From the NCBI GenBank assembly GCA_964404605.1, contig CAYOKT010000044.1, forward strand, positions 1 to 23,147: a stretch of DNA of 23,147 nt, written 5' to 3'. Shown here one piece after another: positions 13,803 to 21,778 of this stretch. Source of the stretch: CAYOKT01 sp964404605. Its GTDB lineage: Bacteria > Electryoneota > Electryoneia > Electryoneales > Electryoneaceae. Below the pieces are notes generated by a model. The model made no database searches. It had not been told where the DNA came from and saw nothing but the letters and a program-made list of their open reading frames with translations. Position 1 is the first letter of the stretch, and each line of letters starts with the position of its first letter. A program made the position numbers and the translations under genes.

Positions 13803-15389
13803 ATGACTGGGAGCAGGCGCGCGCTGATCAGCGTCACCGACAAGACCGGCGTGGTGGAATTCGCCGCGGGGTTGGTGCAGCAGGGCTATGAGATCCTCTC
13901 GACGGGCGGGACGGCCCGGGCGCTGCGAGAGGGCGGCGTGGCGGTGCGGGAGGTGGCGGAAGTCACCGGGATGCCCGAGGTTCTCGGCGGACGTGTTAAG
14001 ACCTTGCATCCCTTGATATTAGGTGGTATTCTCTATCGCCGCGGCAGGGGTGAGGACGAGCGGGATGTCGAGCGGCAGGGCCTCGTGCCGATCGACCTCG
14101 TCGCGGTCAACCTGTACGCCTTCGAGGCGACCTCCTCGCGCGGGGGGGTCCGTGACGAGGAGGTGATCGAGGCGATCGACATCGGCGGGCCGACGCTGAT
14201 CCGCTCCGCCGCGAAGAACTGGGCGCATGTCGCCGTGGTCACCTCCCCCGCGCAGTACGGCGAGGTGCTCGCCGCCCTCGCCTCCGGCGGGCTGGATGAT
14301 GCCGCCCGCAGGCGCCTCGCGGAGCAGGCGTTCCAGCACACCGCCGCGTACGACAGGGCGATCGCTGACTGGTTCGAGGGAGCGGGGCGTTCCGGGCCGG
14401 GCGCGGCGGCCGGGGAGGAGGAAGAATCGCCGTTCCCGGAACGTGTGACGCTCTCCCTGTCGAAGCACCAGGCGCTCCGGTATGGCGAGAACCCCCACCA
14501 GGCGGCGGCGTTCTACCGCCTCGCGGGCGAGGCTGACTTCGGCGTCGCGGCCTGCCGCCAGCTTCATGGCAAGGCGCTGTCGTTCAACAACCTGATCGAT
14601 ACCGACATCGCCCTGGCGCTGCCGTCGGAGTTCGAACAGCCCTGTGTCGCCATCCTGAAGCACACCACTCCCAGCGGGGTGGCGGTCTCCGGCAGCCTCG
14701 CCGGGGCGGAGGCGGCCGCGCGGGCCTGCGACCCGTTGAGCGCTTTCGGCGGCATCGTCGGGATGAACCGCGTCTGCGATGCCGGCACCGCGCGGCAGAT
14801 CGCGAAGGCCTTCACCGAGGTGATCGTCGCGCCCGGCTACGAGCCCGGGGCGCTGGAGATCCTGCGGAAGAAGAAGAACCTCCGCCTGCTGGAGGCGCCG
14901 GAGGGGGCCGTGAAGGCGGTGGGTTGGGACCTGAGGCGGGTCGCCGGGGGCCTGCTGCTGCAGGAGCGGGACGCGGGCTTCCCGGAGCTCGACGAGCTGC
15001 GGGTCGTCACGAAGCGCGAGCCGACGGATGAGGAGTGGGAGTCGCTGCGCTTCGGGTGGGTGGTCTGCAAGTATGTGAAATCGAACGCGGTGCTCTTCGC
15101 CCGCGGCGGCGCGACCCTCGGGATCGGCGCCGGGCAGATGAGCCGCGTGGATGCGGTGTACCTCGCCGGCTGGAAGGCGAAGCAGGCCGGGCATGACCTC
15201 GCCGGGTCGGTGCTCGCCTCCGATGCCTTCTTCCCCTTCGCCGATGGTCTTCTCGCGGCGGTGGAGGCGGGTGCGAGGGCGGTGATCCAGCCGGGCGGCA
15301 GCATCCGGGACCAGGAGGTGATCGACGCCGCGGACGAGCACGGCGTGGCGATGGTCTTCACCGGCCGCCGCCATTTCCGGCACGCGTGA
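13803..15389 (+). CDS. purH: Bifunctional AICAR transformylase / IMP cyclohydrolase
   Basis: A 528-residue enzyme for the last two steps of IMP synthesis. N-terminal cyclohydrolase (about 1-200): RALISVTDKTGVVEFA, LSTGGTARALR, GGRVKTLHPLILGGIL, DIGGPTLIRSAAKN. C-terminal transformylase: LRYGENPHQAAAFY, LKHTTPSGVA with the catalytic Lys-His pair, PLSAFGGIVGMNR, and the terminal GRRHFRH. In the KH motif, TPSG replaces the common NPCG; the human enzyme also varies here, so activity is not in doubt. The Shine-Dalgarno is poor (GGAG very close to the ATG, or GAGG 11 nt away). Confidence 0.97.
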   Translation: MTGSRRALISVTDKTGVVEFAAGLVQQGYEILSTGGTARALREGGVAVREVAEVTGMPEVLGGRVKTLHPLILGGILYRRGRGEDERDVERQGLVPIDLVAVNLYAFEATSSRGGVRDEEVIEAIDIGGPTLIRSAAKNWAHVAVVTSPAQYGEVLAALASGGLDDAARRRLAEQAFQHTAAYDRAIADWFEGAGRSGPGAAAGEEEESPFPERVTLSLSKHQALRYGENPHQAAAFYRLAGEADFGVAACRQLHGKALSFNNLIDTDIALALPSEFEQPCVAILKHTTPSGVAVSGSLAGAEAAARACDPLSAFGGIVGMNRVCDAGTARQIAKAFTEVIVAPGYEPGALEILRKKKNLRLLEAPEGAVKAVGWDLRRVAGGLLLQERDAGFPELDELRVVTKREPTDEEWESLRFGWVVCKYVKSNAVLFARGGATLGIGAGQMSRVDAVYLAGWKAKQAGHDLAGSVLASDAFFPFADGLLAAVEAGARAVIQPGGSIRDQEVIDAADEHGVAMVFTGRRHFRHA

Positions 15390-15394
15390 TAGCC

Positions 15395-15408
15395 GCGGGT
15401 GGCCCCGC
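15395..15408 (+). terminator. Short hairpin between purH and mreB
   Basis: GCGGG (15395-15399) pairs with CCCGC (15404-15408) across loop TGGC, beginning 6 nt past the purH stop and followed by CAGCTTTG. It is short, with only three T, so a weak terminator candidate. Confidence 0.3.
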
Positions 15409-15441
15409 CAGCTTTGATGGCAAGGTTTGCCGGGCGGCCGT

Positions 15442-15453
15442 AGGGAGAACCCT
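15442..15453 (+). promoter_or_regulatory. mreB ribosome binding site inside a tetraloop hairpin
   Basis: AGGG-AGAA-CCCT: the Shine-Dalgarno core GGGAG lies in the 5' arm and loop of a 4-bp hairpin that ends 2 nt before the ATG at 15456. The stem is short but all but one pair is G-C; it may reduce mreB initiation unless opened. Confidence 0.4.
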
Positions 15454-15455
15454 GA

Positions 15456-16481
15456 ATGTCCTTTTTCAATTTCAACCAGTTTCTCGCCAGCGACATCGCG
15501 ATGGACCTCGGCACGGCGAACACCCTCGTCTATGTCAAGGGGCGCGGGGTGGTCGTCCGCGAGCCCTCGGTGGTGGCGATTCTCAAGGATGACGGCAAGG
15601 TGGTCGCCATCGGCCGTGAAGCCCGTGACATGCTGGGCAAGACCCACGGCAACATCCAGGTCATCCGGCCCATGCGCCACGGCGTGATCGACGATGACGA
15701 GGTCGCCGAGATCATGATTCGCAGCCTGCTGCGGCGGGTGACGAAGAACCGCCTGATGCGCCCCCGGGCGATCGTCTGCGTCCCCTCGGGGGTGACCAAG
15801 TCGGAGAAGCGGATCATCCGCGACGCCGCCGAACACGCCGGCTGCCGCGAGGTGCACATGATCGCCGAGCCGATGGCGGCGGCCCTCGGGGTCGGCCTGC
15901 CGGTGGAGGAGGCGGTCGGCAGCATGGTGATCGACATCGGCGGGGGCACGACGGAGATCGCGATCATCAGCCTCTCGGGAATCGTCAACGACACCTCGAT
16001 CCGTGTCGGCGGCGACGAGATGGATGATACCATCGTGCAGTTCATGCGCCGGAACTACAACCTCCTCATCGGTGAGCGGATGGCCGAGGAGATCAAGATC
16101 AAGGTCGGCTCGGCGGTCGCCCTCGAGCAGGAGCTGAGCATGATCGCCAAGGGGCGCGACCTCGTCGCGGGCATCCCGAAGGCGATCGAGATCAATTCGG
16201 TGGAGATCCGCGAGGCGATCGCCGAACCGGTGGGACAGATCGTCGATGCGGTGAAACTGGCGCTGGAACGCACCCCCCCGATGCTCTCGGCGGACATCCG
16301 GGACCGCGGGATCATCCTCACCGGCGGCGGCTCGCTGCTGCGCGGTCTCGACCAGCGGCTGCGGGATGAAACCAGTCTGCCGATCAATCTCGCCGAGGAT
16401 CCGCTCACCTGCGTAGTCCGCGGCACGGGGCTTGTCCTCGACAACTTCGACAAGCTCGAGACGGTTCTGCTGCATAATTAG
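15456..16481 (+). CDS. mreB: Rod shape-determining protein MreB
   Basis: A 341-residue actin homologue that forms membrane-attached filaments and guides lateral wall synthesis. The N terminus MSFFNFNQFLA is hydrophobic enough to contact the membrane. Nucleotide-binding motifs: DLGTANTLVYVKGRG, PSGVTKSEKR, AEPMAAALG, IDIGGGTTEIAIISL, and LTGGGSLLRGL. Length and motifs are canonical. It heads the mreBCD-mrdA-rodA operon, 66 nt after purH; mreC follows after a structured 104-nt gap. Confidence 0.98.
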   Translation: MSFFNFNQFLASDIAMDLGTANTLVYVKGRGVVVREPSVVAILKDDGKVVAIGREARDMLGKTHGNIQVIRPMRHGVIDDDEVAEIMIRSLLRRVTKNRLMRPRAIVCVPSGVTKSEKRIIRDAAEHAGCREVHMIAEPMAAALGVGLPVEEAVGSMVIDIGGGTTEIAIISLSGIVNDTSIRVGGDEMDDTIVQFMRRNYNLLIGERMAEEIKIKVGSAVALEQELSMIAKGRDLVAGIPKAIEINSVEIREAIAEPVGQIVDAVKLALERTPPMLSADIRDRGIILTGGGSLLRGLDQRLRDETSLPINLAEDPLTCVVRGTGLVLDNFDKLETVLLHN

Positions 16482-16543
16482 TGCTCCGTGCATCGAGCTG
16501 CGTGGCGCACTCGGAGACCGCGATTCTTGTGAGGCGGAGCACT
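16480..16543 (+). repeat. Inverted repeat and alternating CTCCG/CGGAG segments between mreB and mreC
   Basis: AGTGCTCCG (16480-16488, starting inside the mreB stop codon) is exactly complementary to CGGAGCACT (16535-16543). Further CGGAG (16512-16516) and CTCCG (16549-16553) segments allow mutually exclusive pairings. Downstream, ATTCCGG occurs twice (16558-16564 and 16574-16580) just before the mreC start. The layout resembles an attenuator or a stability element; no U-tract is seen. Confidence 0.5.
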
Positions 16544-16585
16544 GGAAACTCCGGCACATTCCGGCCATGAATTCCGGATGAGGGA

Positions 16586-17398
16586 ATGAATCTCCTCGCC
16601 CTGCTGTCAGCGTGGCGGGATTGGATCGCGCTTGTCCTCGCCCTGCTGATCTCCGCCACGATGATGAACTCCTCTTCGCACCCTTCCGCGGAGCGGTTCC
16701 GCGGGGGGATTTCCGCGATTCTCGGGGTGGCCGCTGCCCCGGTGATGCTCATCCCGCGGACGGTCAAGGTGTGGGGGGAGAACGCGGAGCTGCGCGCGGA
16801 GAACGTCCGCCTGCTCGGGGAGCGTGACAACTGGCGCGACGCCGTGCTGGAGAACATCCGCCTCCGCCGCCTGCTCGGGTTCCGGGATCGCCCGGAGTTC
16901 GACTACCTCGCGGCCGAGGTGATCGCCCGCAACCCCGCGCTCAACCTCGCCAGCCTGCTCCTCGACAAGGGTATGGAGGACGGCGTCCATGTCGGCCAGG
17001 CGGTGATCACCGCCGAGGGGCTGGCGGGGGTGGTCCACCACGCGGGGAAGGGCAGCGCCGTCGTCCAGCTCGCCACCGACCGCAATTTCGCCGCCAGTGT
17101 GAGGGTCGAGCGCAGCCGCGTGGACGGCATCCTGCGCTGGAAACAGGGCGAGACGCTGCGCGTGGACGGCGTGGCGAGGAACCTCGATGTGAAAAAAGGT
17201 GACCGTATCGTCACCAGCGGCCTTGGCGGGGTGATCCCCGGTGGGATTCCCGTCGGCCTGGTAACCCATGTCGCGCGCAGCCGCGAAGAGCTGTTCCTGC
17301 AGGTGGACGTCGATCCCTATGTCTCCTTCGCGCGCCTCGAGGAGGTGTTCGTCGTCCTGCCGGCGGCGGGGGAGAAGCAGCGCGGGGGGGCGAGGTGA
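16586..17398 (+). CDS. mreC: Rod shape-determining protein MreC
   Basis: A 270-residue membrane-anchored periplasmic scaffold of the elongation complex that activates PBP2-RodA. One N-terminal membrane helix (about 13-28), a coiled coil (about 62-95, with ENAELRAENVRLL), then the two beta-barrel domains with the family signatures LLDKGMEDGV, VITAEGLAGVV, LATDRNFAASV, and GDRIVTSGLGGVIPGGIPVG. Length is normal. Shine-Dalgarno GAGGGA lies directly before the ATG. The stop overlaps the mreD GTG (GTGA). Confidence 0.96.
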   Translation: MNLLALLSAWRDWIALVLALLISATMMNSSSHPSAERFRGGISAILGVAAAPVMLIPRTVKVWGENAELRAENVRLLGERDNWRDAVLENIRLRRLLGFRDRPEFDYLAAEVIARNPALNLASLLLDKGMEDGVHVGQAVITAEGLAGVVHHAGKGSAVVQLATDRNFAASVRVERSRVDGILRWKQGETLRVDGVARNLDVKKGDRIVTSGLGGVIPGGIPVGLVTHVARSREELFLQVDVDPYVSFARLEEVFVVLPAAGEKQRGGAR

Positions 17399-17886
17399 AG
17401 CCGTGGGCGATCGTCATCGCTTTAGCCGCCGCCATTATTCTCCAGGCGACGCTCGTTCCCTACATGGCGGTGCGCTGGTTCCGGCCCGACCTGCCGCTGC
17501 TGGTCCTCGTGTTCGTCGCCACCCGCCGCGGGCCCCTCGCCGGGGTGGTCGCCGGGTTCCTCACCGGGATCGCGGCGGATGCCGTCGGGACGGATTTCTT
17601 CGGGCTCTCCAGCTTCGCTTACAGCCTGGCGGCCTTCGCCGCCGGGAAGCTGTACCGGTCCGACTCCCGCCTCTCCGTCTTCGCCTGGGCGAAGGCCAGC
17701 GGCCTCGCGGCGCTGCTGTATGGAACCGTCTACGCCGCGATCTACACCCTCGGGGAGGCGCCCCCCTTCCAGCGCATCCTGCTGGTCCATGCGCTGCCGA
17801 CGGCGATCTACACCTGGGCGCTCGGCATGCTCTGGGCGCTCAGCCCCCTCTACGGCACCCGCCGCCGCGTGCACCTCGGGGGGTAG
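17395..17886 (+). CDS. mreD: Rod shape-determining protein MreD
   Basis: A 163-residue polytopic protein with about five hydrophobic segments, starting with GTG overlapping the mreC stop. MreD-like features are the N-terminal helix with QATLVPY, FRPDLPLLVLVFVATRRGPLAG, and GFLTGIAADAV in the second helix pair. MreD is weakly conserved; position between mreC and the PBP2 gene makes the call secure. It is probably a membrane partner of MreC in the elongasome. Confidence 0.92.
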   Translation: MKPWAIVIALAAAIILQATLVPYMAVRWFRPDLPLLVLVFVATRRGPLAGVVAGFLTGIAADAVGTDFFGLSSFAYSLAAFAAGKLYRSDSRLSVFAWAKASGLAALLYGTVYAAIYTLGEAPPFQRILLVHALPTAIYTWALGMLWALSPLYGTRRRVHLGG

Positions 17887-17890
17887 CGCG

Positions 17891-19738
17891 ATGACCATCA
17901 CGGGCACGAAACAGCGCTTCGACCCACGCCGCCTGCTGGCCATGGGAGCCGTCGTCGCGCTGCTCTTCGTCCTGCTCGTCGTCCGTCTGGCGCGGCTGCA
18001 ACTGGTCCAGGCGGAGGCCTACCTCCGCCAGTCGGAGACCAACCGTGTCCGCGCGATCGAAATCCCCCCGCTGCGCGGGTTGATGCTCGACCGGAACGGC
18101 CGCATCCTCGTCGACAATTACCCCTCGTACACCCTTCTCGCGGTGCCCGCCGAAATCGAGGCCAACCCCGCCGTCGTCGACACGCTTCTCGCGCTCACCG
18201 GTCTCGATTCGACGGAGTTCCTGCACCGCCTGCACCGCATCCCGGGGAACCGCTACACGCCGGTGCGCATCCTGCGCGACCTGCCCTACCCTCTGCTCGC
18301 GGCGCTGGAGGAGCGCCGCGCGCGCCTGCCCGGCATCCTGTTCAGCGTCGAGCCGAAGCGCGCCTATCCGAACCCCGTGGCCCCGCACACCCTCGGTCAC
18401 ATCGGGGAGCTGAAGGAGGAGCAGCAGGCGAAGTATCCCGGCCTCCGGACGGGGGACATGGTGGGGCAGAGCGGCCTCGAGGAGCAGTGGAACCGGGAGC
18501 TGGTCGGCACCAAGGGAGTGCGTTACCTCGAGGTGGATGCCCTCGGGCGGCAGATCGGGCCGTTGCGCGGGGCCCCGCCGGTGCCGCCCGTTCCGGGCAG
18601 CGACCTGGTTCTCACCATCGACCTCGACCTGCAGAAGCGCGCCGAGGCGCTGCTCGGGGACTGGGCGGGTGCGATTGTGGCCATCGAACCGGCGACCGGC
18701 GAGGTGCTGGTCATCGCCTCCAAGCCGGATTACCCCCCGGAGACCTTCTCCGGCGTATTGTCCCCGGAAGAGTGGCGGCGGCTGCGGGACGACCCCTCGA
18801 CCCCCCTCGTCCATCGCGCCGTCCAGGGGGTCTATCCGCCCGGCTCGGTGTTCAAGATGGCCATCCTCGCGGCGGGGCTCCAGTCCGGGGTGATCGATGC
18901 GAACTGGACCGTCACCTGCGCGGGCGGCTACCAGCTCGGCCGCCGGTGGTTCAACTGCTGGAACAAGGCCGGGCATGGGAAGGTCAACCATGTCGGCGCC
19001 ATCGAGGCCTCGTGCGATGTCTACTTCTACCTCCTCGGCCTGAAACTGGGCATCGACCGCTTCCATGAGGAAATCGCCCGTTTCGGCTTCGGCCGGAAGA
19101 CCGGCATCGACCTGCCCAGCGAGTCGGCCGGCCTGCTGCCTGACCGCGGCTACTTCGACCGCCGGTACGGCAAGGGACGCTGGAGCGAGGGGCACCTGTT
19201 CAACGTGGCCATCGGGCAGGGCGATGTGCTCATCACCCCCCTGCAGGCGGCGAACTACGCCGCGATCCTGGCGAACGGCGGCTGGTGGAAGACCCCTCAC
19301 CTGGTGCGCCGGATACGCCGCCCCGACGGGCGGGAGATCGAGCCGGGCGGGGTGCGGCGGCATGAAACGGGCATCGATGAGCAGGTCTTCGACCTGGTCC
19401 GCAGGGACATGCTGCTCGTCACCGAGGGACCGTACGGCACGGCGGCGTGGCTGTATGACCCGAGGATGCACGTCGCCGGGAAGACCGGCACGGCGCAGAA
19501 TCCGCACGGCGAGGACCATGCGCTCTTCGTCGCCTTCGCGCCGTTTGATGATCCGCAGATCGCGGTCGCGGTGATCATCGAGAACGGGGAGCACGGCTCG
19601 ACCGCCGCCGCGCCCATCGCCTTCAAGCTGATCCGCCAGCGGCTGGGGCTGGATGATGCCACCTGGTTCCGCTACCGCGCGCAGATCCTCGCCGCGCGGG
19701 CCGCCGCGGACAGCACCGGGGGAGGGCCGGTGGAATGA
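17891..19738 (+). CDS. mrdA: Penicillin-binding protein 2 (elongasome transpeptidase)
   Basis: A 615-residue class B PBP that crosslinks peptidoglycan during rod elongation. One N-terminal membrane helix (about 15-33), a pedestal domain with PPLRGLMLDRNGRIL (RGxxxDRNG motif), HTLGHIGEL, GQSGLEEQWN, then the transpeptidase domain: S319-V-F-K322 (PGSVFKM), S374-C-D376, and K531-T-G533 (GKTGTAQ). The SCD second motif replaces the usual SSD/SxN. Length is typical. ATG at 17891 is 4 nt past the mreD stop, with a G-rich Shine-Dalgarno inside the end of mreD. It overlaps rodA by 4 nt (ATGA). Confidence 0.97.
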   Translation: MTITGTKQRFDPRRLLAMGAVVALLFVLLVVRLARLQLVQAEAYLRQSETNRVRAIEIPPLRGLMLDRNGRILVDNYPSYTLLAVPAEIEANPAVVDTLLALTGLDSTEFLHRLHRIPGNRYTPVRILRDLPYPLLAALEERRARLPGILFSVEPKRAYPNPVAPHTLGHIGELKEEQQAKYPGLRTGDMVGQSGLEEQWNRELVGTKGVRYLEVDALGRQIGPLRGAPPVPPVPGSDLVLTIDLDLQKRAEALLGDWAGAIVAIEPATGEVLVIASKPDYPPETFSGVLSPEEWRRLRDDPSTPLVHRAVQGVYPPGSVFKMAILAAGLQSGVIDANWTVTCAGGYQLGRRWFNCWNKAGHGKVNHVGAIEASCDVYFYLLGLKLGIDRFHEEIARFGFGRKTGIDLPSESAGLLPDRGYFDRRYGKGRWSEGHLFNVAIGQGDVLITPLQAANYAAILANGGWWKTPHLVRRIRRPDGREIEPGGVRRHETGIDEQVFDLVRRDMLLVTEGPYGTAAWLYDPRMHVAGKTGTAQNPHGEDHALFVAFAPFDDPQIAVAVIIENGEHGSTAAAPIAFKLIRQRLGLDDATWFRYRAQILAARAAADSTGGGPVE

Positions 19739-20940
19739 GACTCCGCAAGCGGGAAATCGAGTGGGCCGTCCCCCTGCTGACCCTGCTGCTGGTCGCCGCC
19801 GGCCTGGTCGCGGTCGCGAGTGCTTCGAGCGCCGCGGGCGGCGCCTACTTCCTCCGTCAACTGATGTACCTCGCCATCGGCCTGCCGCTGTTCGCCGCGG
19901 CGGCGTTTCTCCCCGACCGTGTGACCCTGGCGTTCTCCTATGCTTTCTACATGGCGGTTCTGCTCCTGCTCGGGCTCGTTCTCATGGTCGGCACGGGGCC
20001 GACCGGTCGGTGGCTCGGGGTGGGCATGGTCCACATCCAGCCGTCCGAGGTGGCGAAACTCGCCTCGCTGCTCGCCTGCGCGCGCTTCCTCGCCGACAAG
20101 CGCAATGACCTGTCGAAGGCGAAGAACCTGCTCTACCTCGCGGTGATCGCGGGCGCGCCCTTCATCCTCGTCCTCATCGAGCCGGACCTCGGCACCTCGC
20201 TGGTGTTCCCGGTGGTCGCGATGACGCTGGCGATCTGGGCCGGCATCCCGATGCTCGTCCTCGCCGTGCTCGCCTCCCCCGTGCTGGTGATGATCGCCAG
20301 CACCAACCCCTATGCGCTGGTGATCGTGATCGGGCTCCTGATCGTCTTCGCCTACGCCTCGGGGGTGCGGTTGCCGCTGGGGCTGATCTGGGGCGGGGTG
20401 ACCGGGGCCATCGGCGCCGCCACGCCGTGGCTGATTATGCACCTGAAGCCCTACCAGCGCCAGCGCCTCACCGCCTTCCTGCACCCGGAGGCCGACCCCC
20501 TCGGCGCCGGGTACCAGTTGATCCAGTCGAAGGTGGCCATCGGCTCCGGGCTCTTCTGGGGCAAGGGGTTTCAGCACGGAAGCCAGACCCAGGGCGGCTT
20601 CCTGCCCGAGCCGCACACCGATTTCATCTTCTCCGTGATCGGCGAGGAGTTCGGCTTCGTCGGCGCGACGCTGCTGCTGCTCCTCTTCTTCCTCCTCGTC
20701 GTCCGCCTGCTGATGCTCGCCCGCAAGGTGCACAACCCCTTCTCCAGCCTCGTGCTCACCGGGCTCGCGGCGTGGCTGGCGTTCCAGGTGGTGGTGAACG
20801 TGGGGATGACGGTGGGGATCATGCCGGTCACCGGCCTGCCCCTGCCGCTGGTGAGTTATGGGGGCTCGAGCCTCTTGACGTTCCTCATCGCGCTGGGTCT
20901 CGCCACCGGCATGGGGTCGCGCTGGAGGGGTGCCGGGTGA
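19735..20940 (+). CDS. rodA: Peptidoglycan glycosyltransferase RodA
   Basis: A 401-residue SEDS-family polymerase with about ten membrane helices that extends glycan strands with PBP2. Signature segments: GPTGRWLGVGMVHIQPSEVAKL, IEPDLGTSLVF, PEADPLGAGYQLIQS with the likely catalytic Asp254, GSQTQGGFLPEPHTDFIFSVIGEEFG, and the C-terminal PLPLVSYGGSSLL. The order and lack of FtsI/division genes nearby favour RodA over FtsW. It is the last gene of the shape operon; 141 nt follow before the next gene. Confidence 0.97.
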   Translation: MRLRKREIEWAVPLLTLLLVAAGLVAVASASSAAGGAYFLRQLMYLAIGLPLFAAAAFLPDRVTLAFSYAFYMAVLLLLGLVLMVGTGPTGRWLGVGMVHIQPSEVAKLASLLACARFLADKRNDLSKAKNLLYLAVIAGAPFILVLIEPDLGTSLVFPVVAMTLAIWAGIPMLVLAVLASPVLVMIASTNPYALVIVIGLLIVFAYASGVRLPLGLIWGGVTGAIGAATPWLIMHLKPYQRQRLTAFLHPEADPLGAGYQLIQSKVAIGSGLFWGKGFQHGSQTQGGFLPEPHTDFIFSVIGEEFGFVGATLLLLLFFLLVVRLLMLARKVHNPFSSLVLTGLAAWLAFQVVVNVGMTVGIMPVTGLPLPLVSYGGSSLLTFLIALGLATGMGSRWRGAG

Positions 20941-20998
20941 TAGGGCGCAGCGTCGTCCGCGCGGGGGAGGTTGTGCCGGAGGCGGCGGGCGAGGCGAC

Positions 20999-21014
20999 TC
21001 CGGGGGAGCCCGGA
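20999..21014 (+). terminator. Hairpin after rodA
   Basis: TCCGGG (20999-21004) pairs with CCCGGA (21009-21014) around loop GGAG, followed by AAAACTTCTTGG. It is a 6-bp stem with only a weak T-rich tail, about 60 nt beyond the rodA stop. Confidence 0.35.
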
Positions 21015-21021
21015 AAACTTC

Positions 21022-21050
21022 TTGGTTTGGCGCTCGTTGAATCCTAATGT
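21022..21050 (+). promoter_or_regulatory. Candidate promoter for the phosphate-transport pair
   Basis: TTGGTT (21022-21027), 17-bp spacer, TAATGT (21045-21050), within a stretch much richer in A+T than its surroundings and about 30 nt before the ATG at 21082. Each box matches consensus at only 3 of 6 positions. No clear PHO-box-like direct repeat is seen. Confidence 0.3.
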
Positions 21051-21081
21051 TGCACTCGATCTTTCCGTCCGGGAGGGACAT

Positions 21082-21774
21082 ATGAATGTGCTGGGAAAAC
21101 TGCTCGGGAAGGAGTCCCCCTTCGAGCAACTGACCGAACACCTCGAGAAGGTGATGGCCTGCGTGGACCTGGTCCACCCGATCCTCGAGGCGGCGCTGGA
21201 GGGTAACGCCGCGGAGGTGAAGCGGATCGCGCAGGAGATCTTCCTCCTCGAGCACGAGGCGGATGTGGTCAAGAACCGCATCCGCGATCACCTGCCCCGC
21301 GACCTGATGCTGCCGGTCTCGCGGATGGACTACCTCGCCTTCCTGCGCGCGCAGGATGGTGTCGCGGACAACGTGGAAGACCTGGCGATGATGCTCACCG
21401 TGCGCCAGCTCCGGCTGCCGTGCGGAGAGGCCGACGGCACCTGCCGCGATCAGCTCCTCTTCCTCGCCAACCACGCGGTCAAGGCTTCGCGCAGCGTGGC
21501 GGCGATGACCCGCCGCATCGACGAACTCAAGCGCGCGGCCTTCACCGGGCCCGTGGCCGATGAGCTGCGCGCCGCGGCCGACGAGGTGAGCCGCCAGGAA
21601 TTCGAATGCGACAAGCACCAGTTCAAGCTGGTCAAGGCCATTCTCGCCGAAGAGGATCCCGAATGGCCCTTCGCCTCGAGCTACACCCTGATGGAGGTGA
21701 TCCGGGCGCTCGGAAAGATGGCCAACCACGCCGAGAGCATGAGCGATTACCTGCGGCTGATGATCGCGGACTGA
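21082..21774 (+). CDS. DUF47/TIGR00153 PhoU-like protein
   Basis: A 230-residue, almost entirely helical cytoplasmic protein of the DUF47 (TIGR00153) family, distant from PhoU. Helices carry repeated metal-ligand-like acidic motifs, for example IFLLEHEADVVKNRI and RQEFECDKHQFKL, and MANHAESMSDYLRLM near the end. Genes of this family habitually sit beside PiT phosphate permeases and are thought to control them. Shine-Dalgarno GGGAGGGA precedes the ATG at 21082. It is 4 nt from the permease gene, so they form a two-gene operon. Confidence 0.92.
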   Translation: MNVLGKLLGKESPFEQLTEHLEKVMACVDLVHPILEAALEGNAAEVKRIAQEIFLLEHEADVVKNRIRDHLPRDLMLPVSRMDYLAFLRAQDGVADNVEDLAMMLTVRQLRLPCGEADGTCRDQLLFLANHAVKASRSVAAMTRRIDELKRAAFTGPVADELRAAADEVSRQEFECDKHQFKLVKAILAEEDPEWPFASSYTLMEVIRALGKMANHAESMSDYLRLMIAD

Positions 21775-21778
21775 AATC

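Noticed and set aside
14640..14690. Inactive PurH because the KH motif reads TPSG instead of NPCG
   Set aside because: The catalytic Lys-His pair is intact and this position varies in functional homologues, including the human enzyme.
19001..19024. PBP2 second motif SCD as a sign of inactivation
   Set aside because: Ser and Asp are kept and the middle position is variable in class B PBPs; SxxK and KTG are intact.
20941..21081. N-terminal extension of the DUF47 protein from 20971
   Set aside because: The extension is Arg/Gly-rich without family similarity, and the ATG at 21082 has a strong Shine-Dalgarno and matches the family start.
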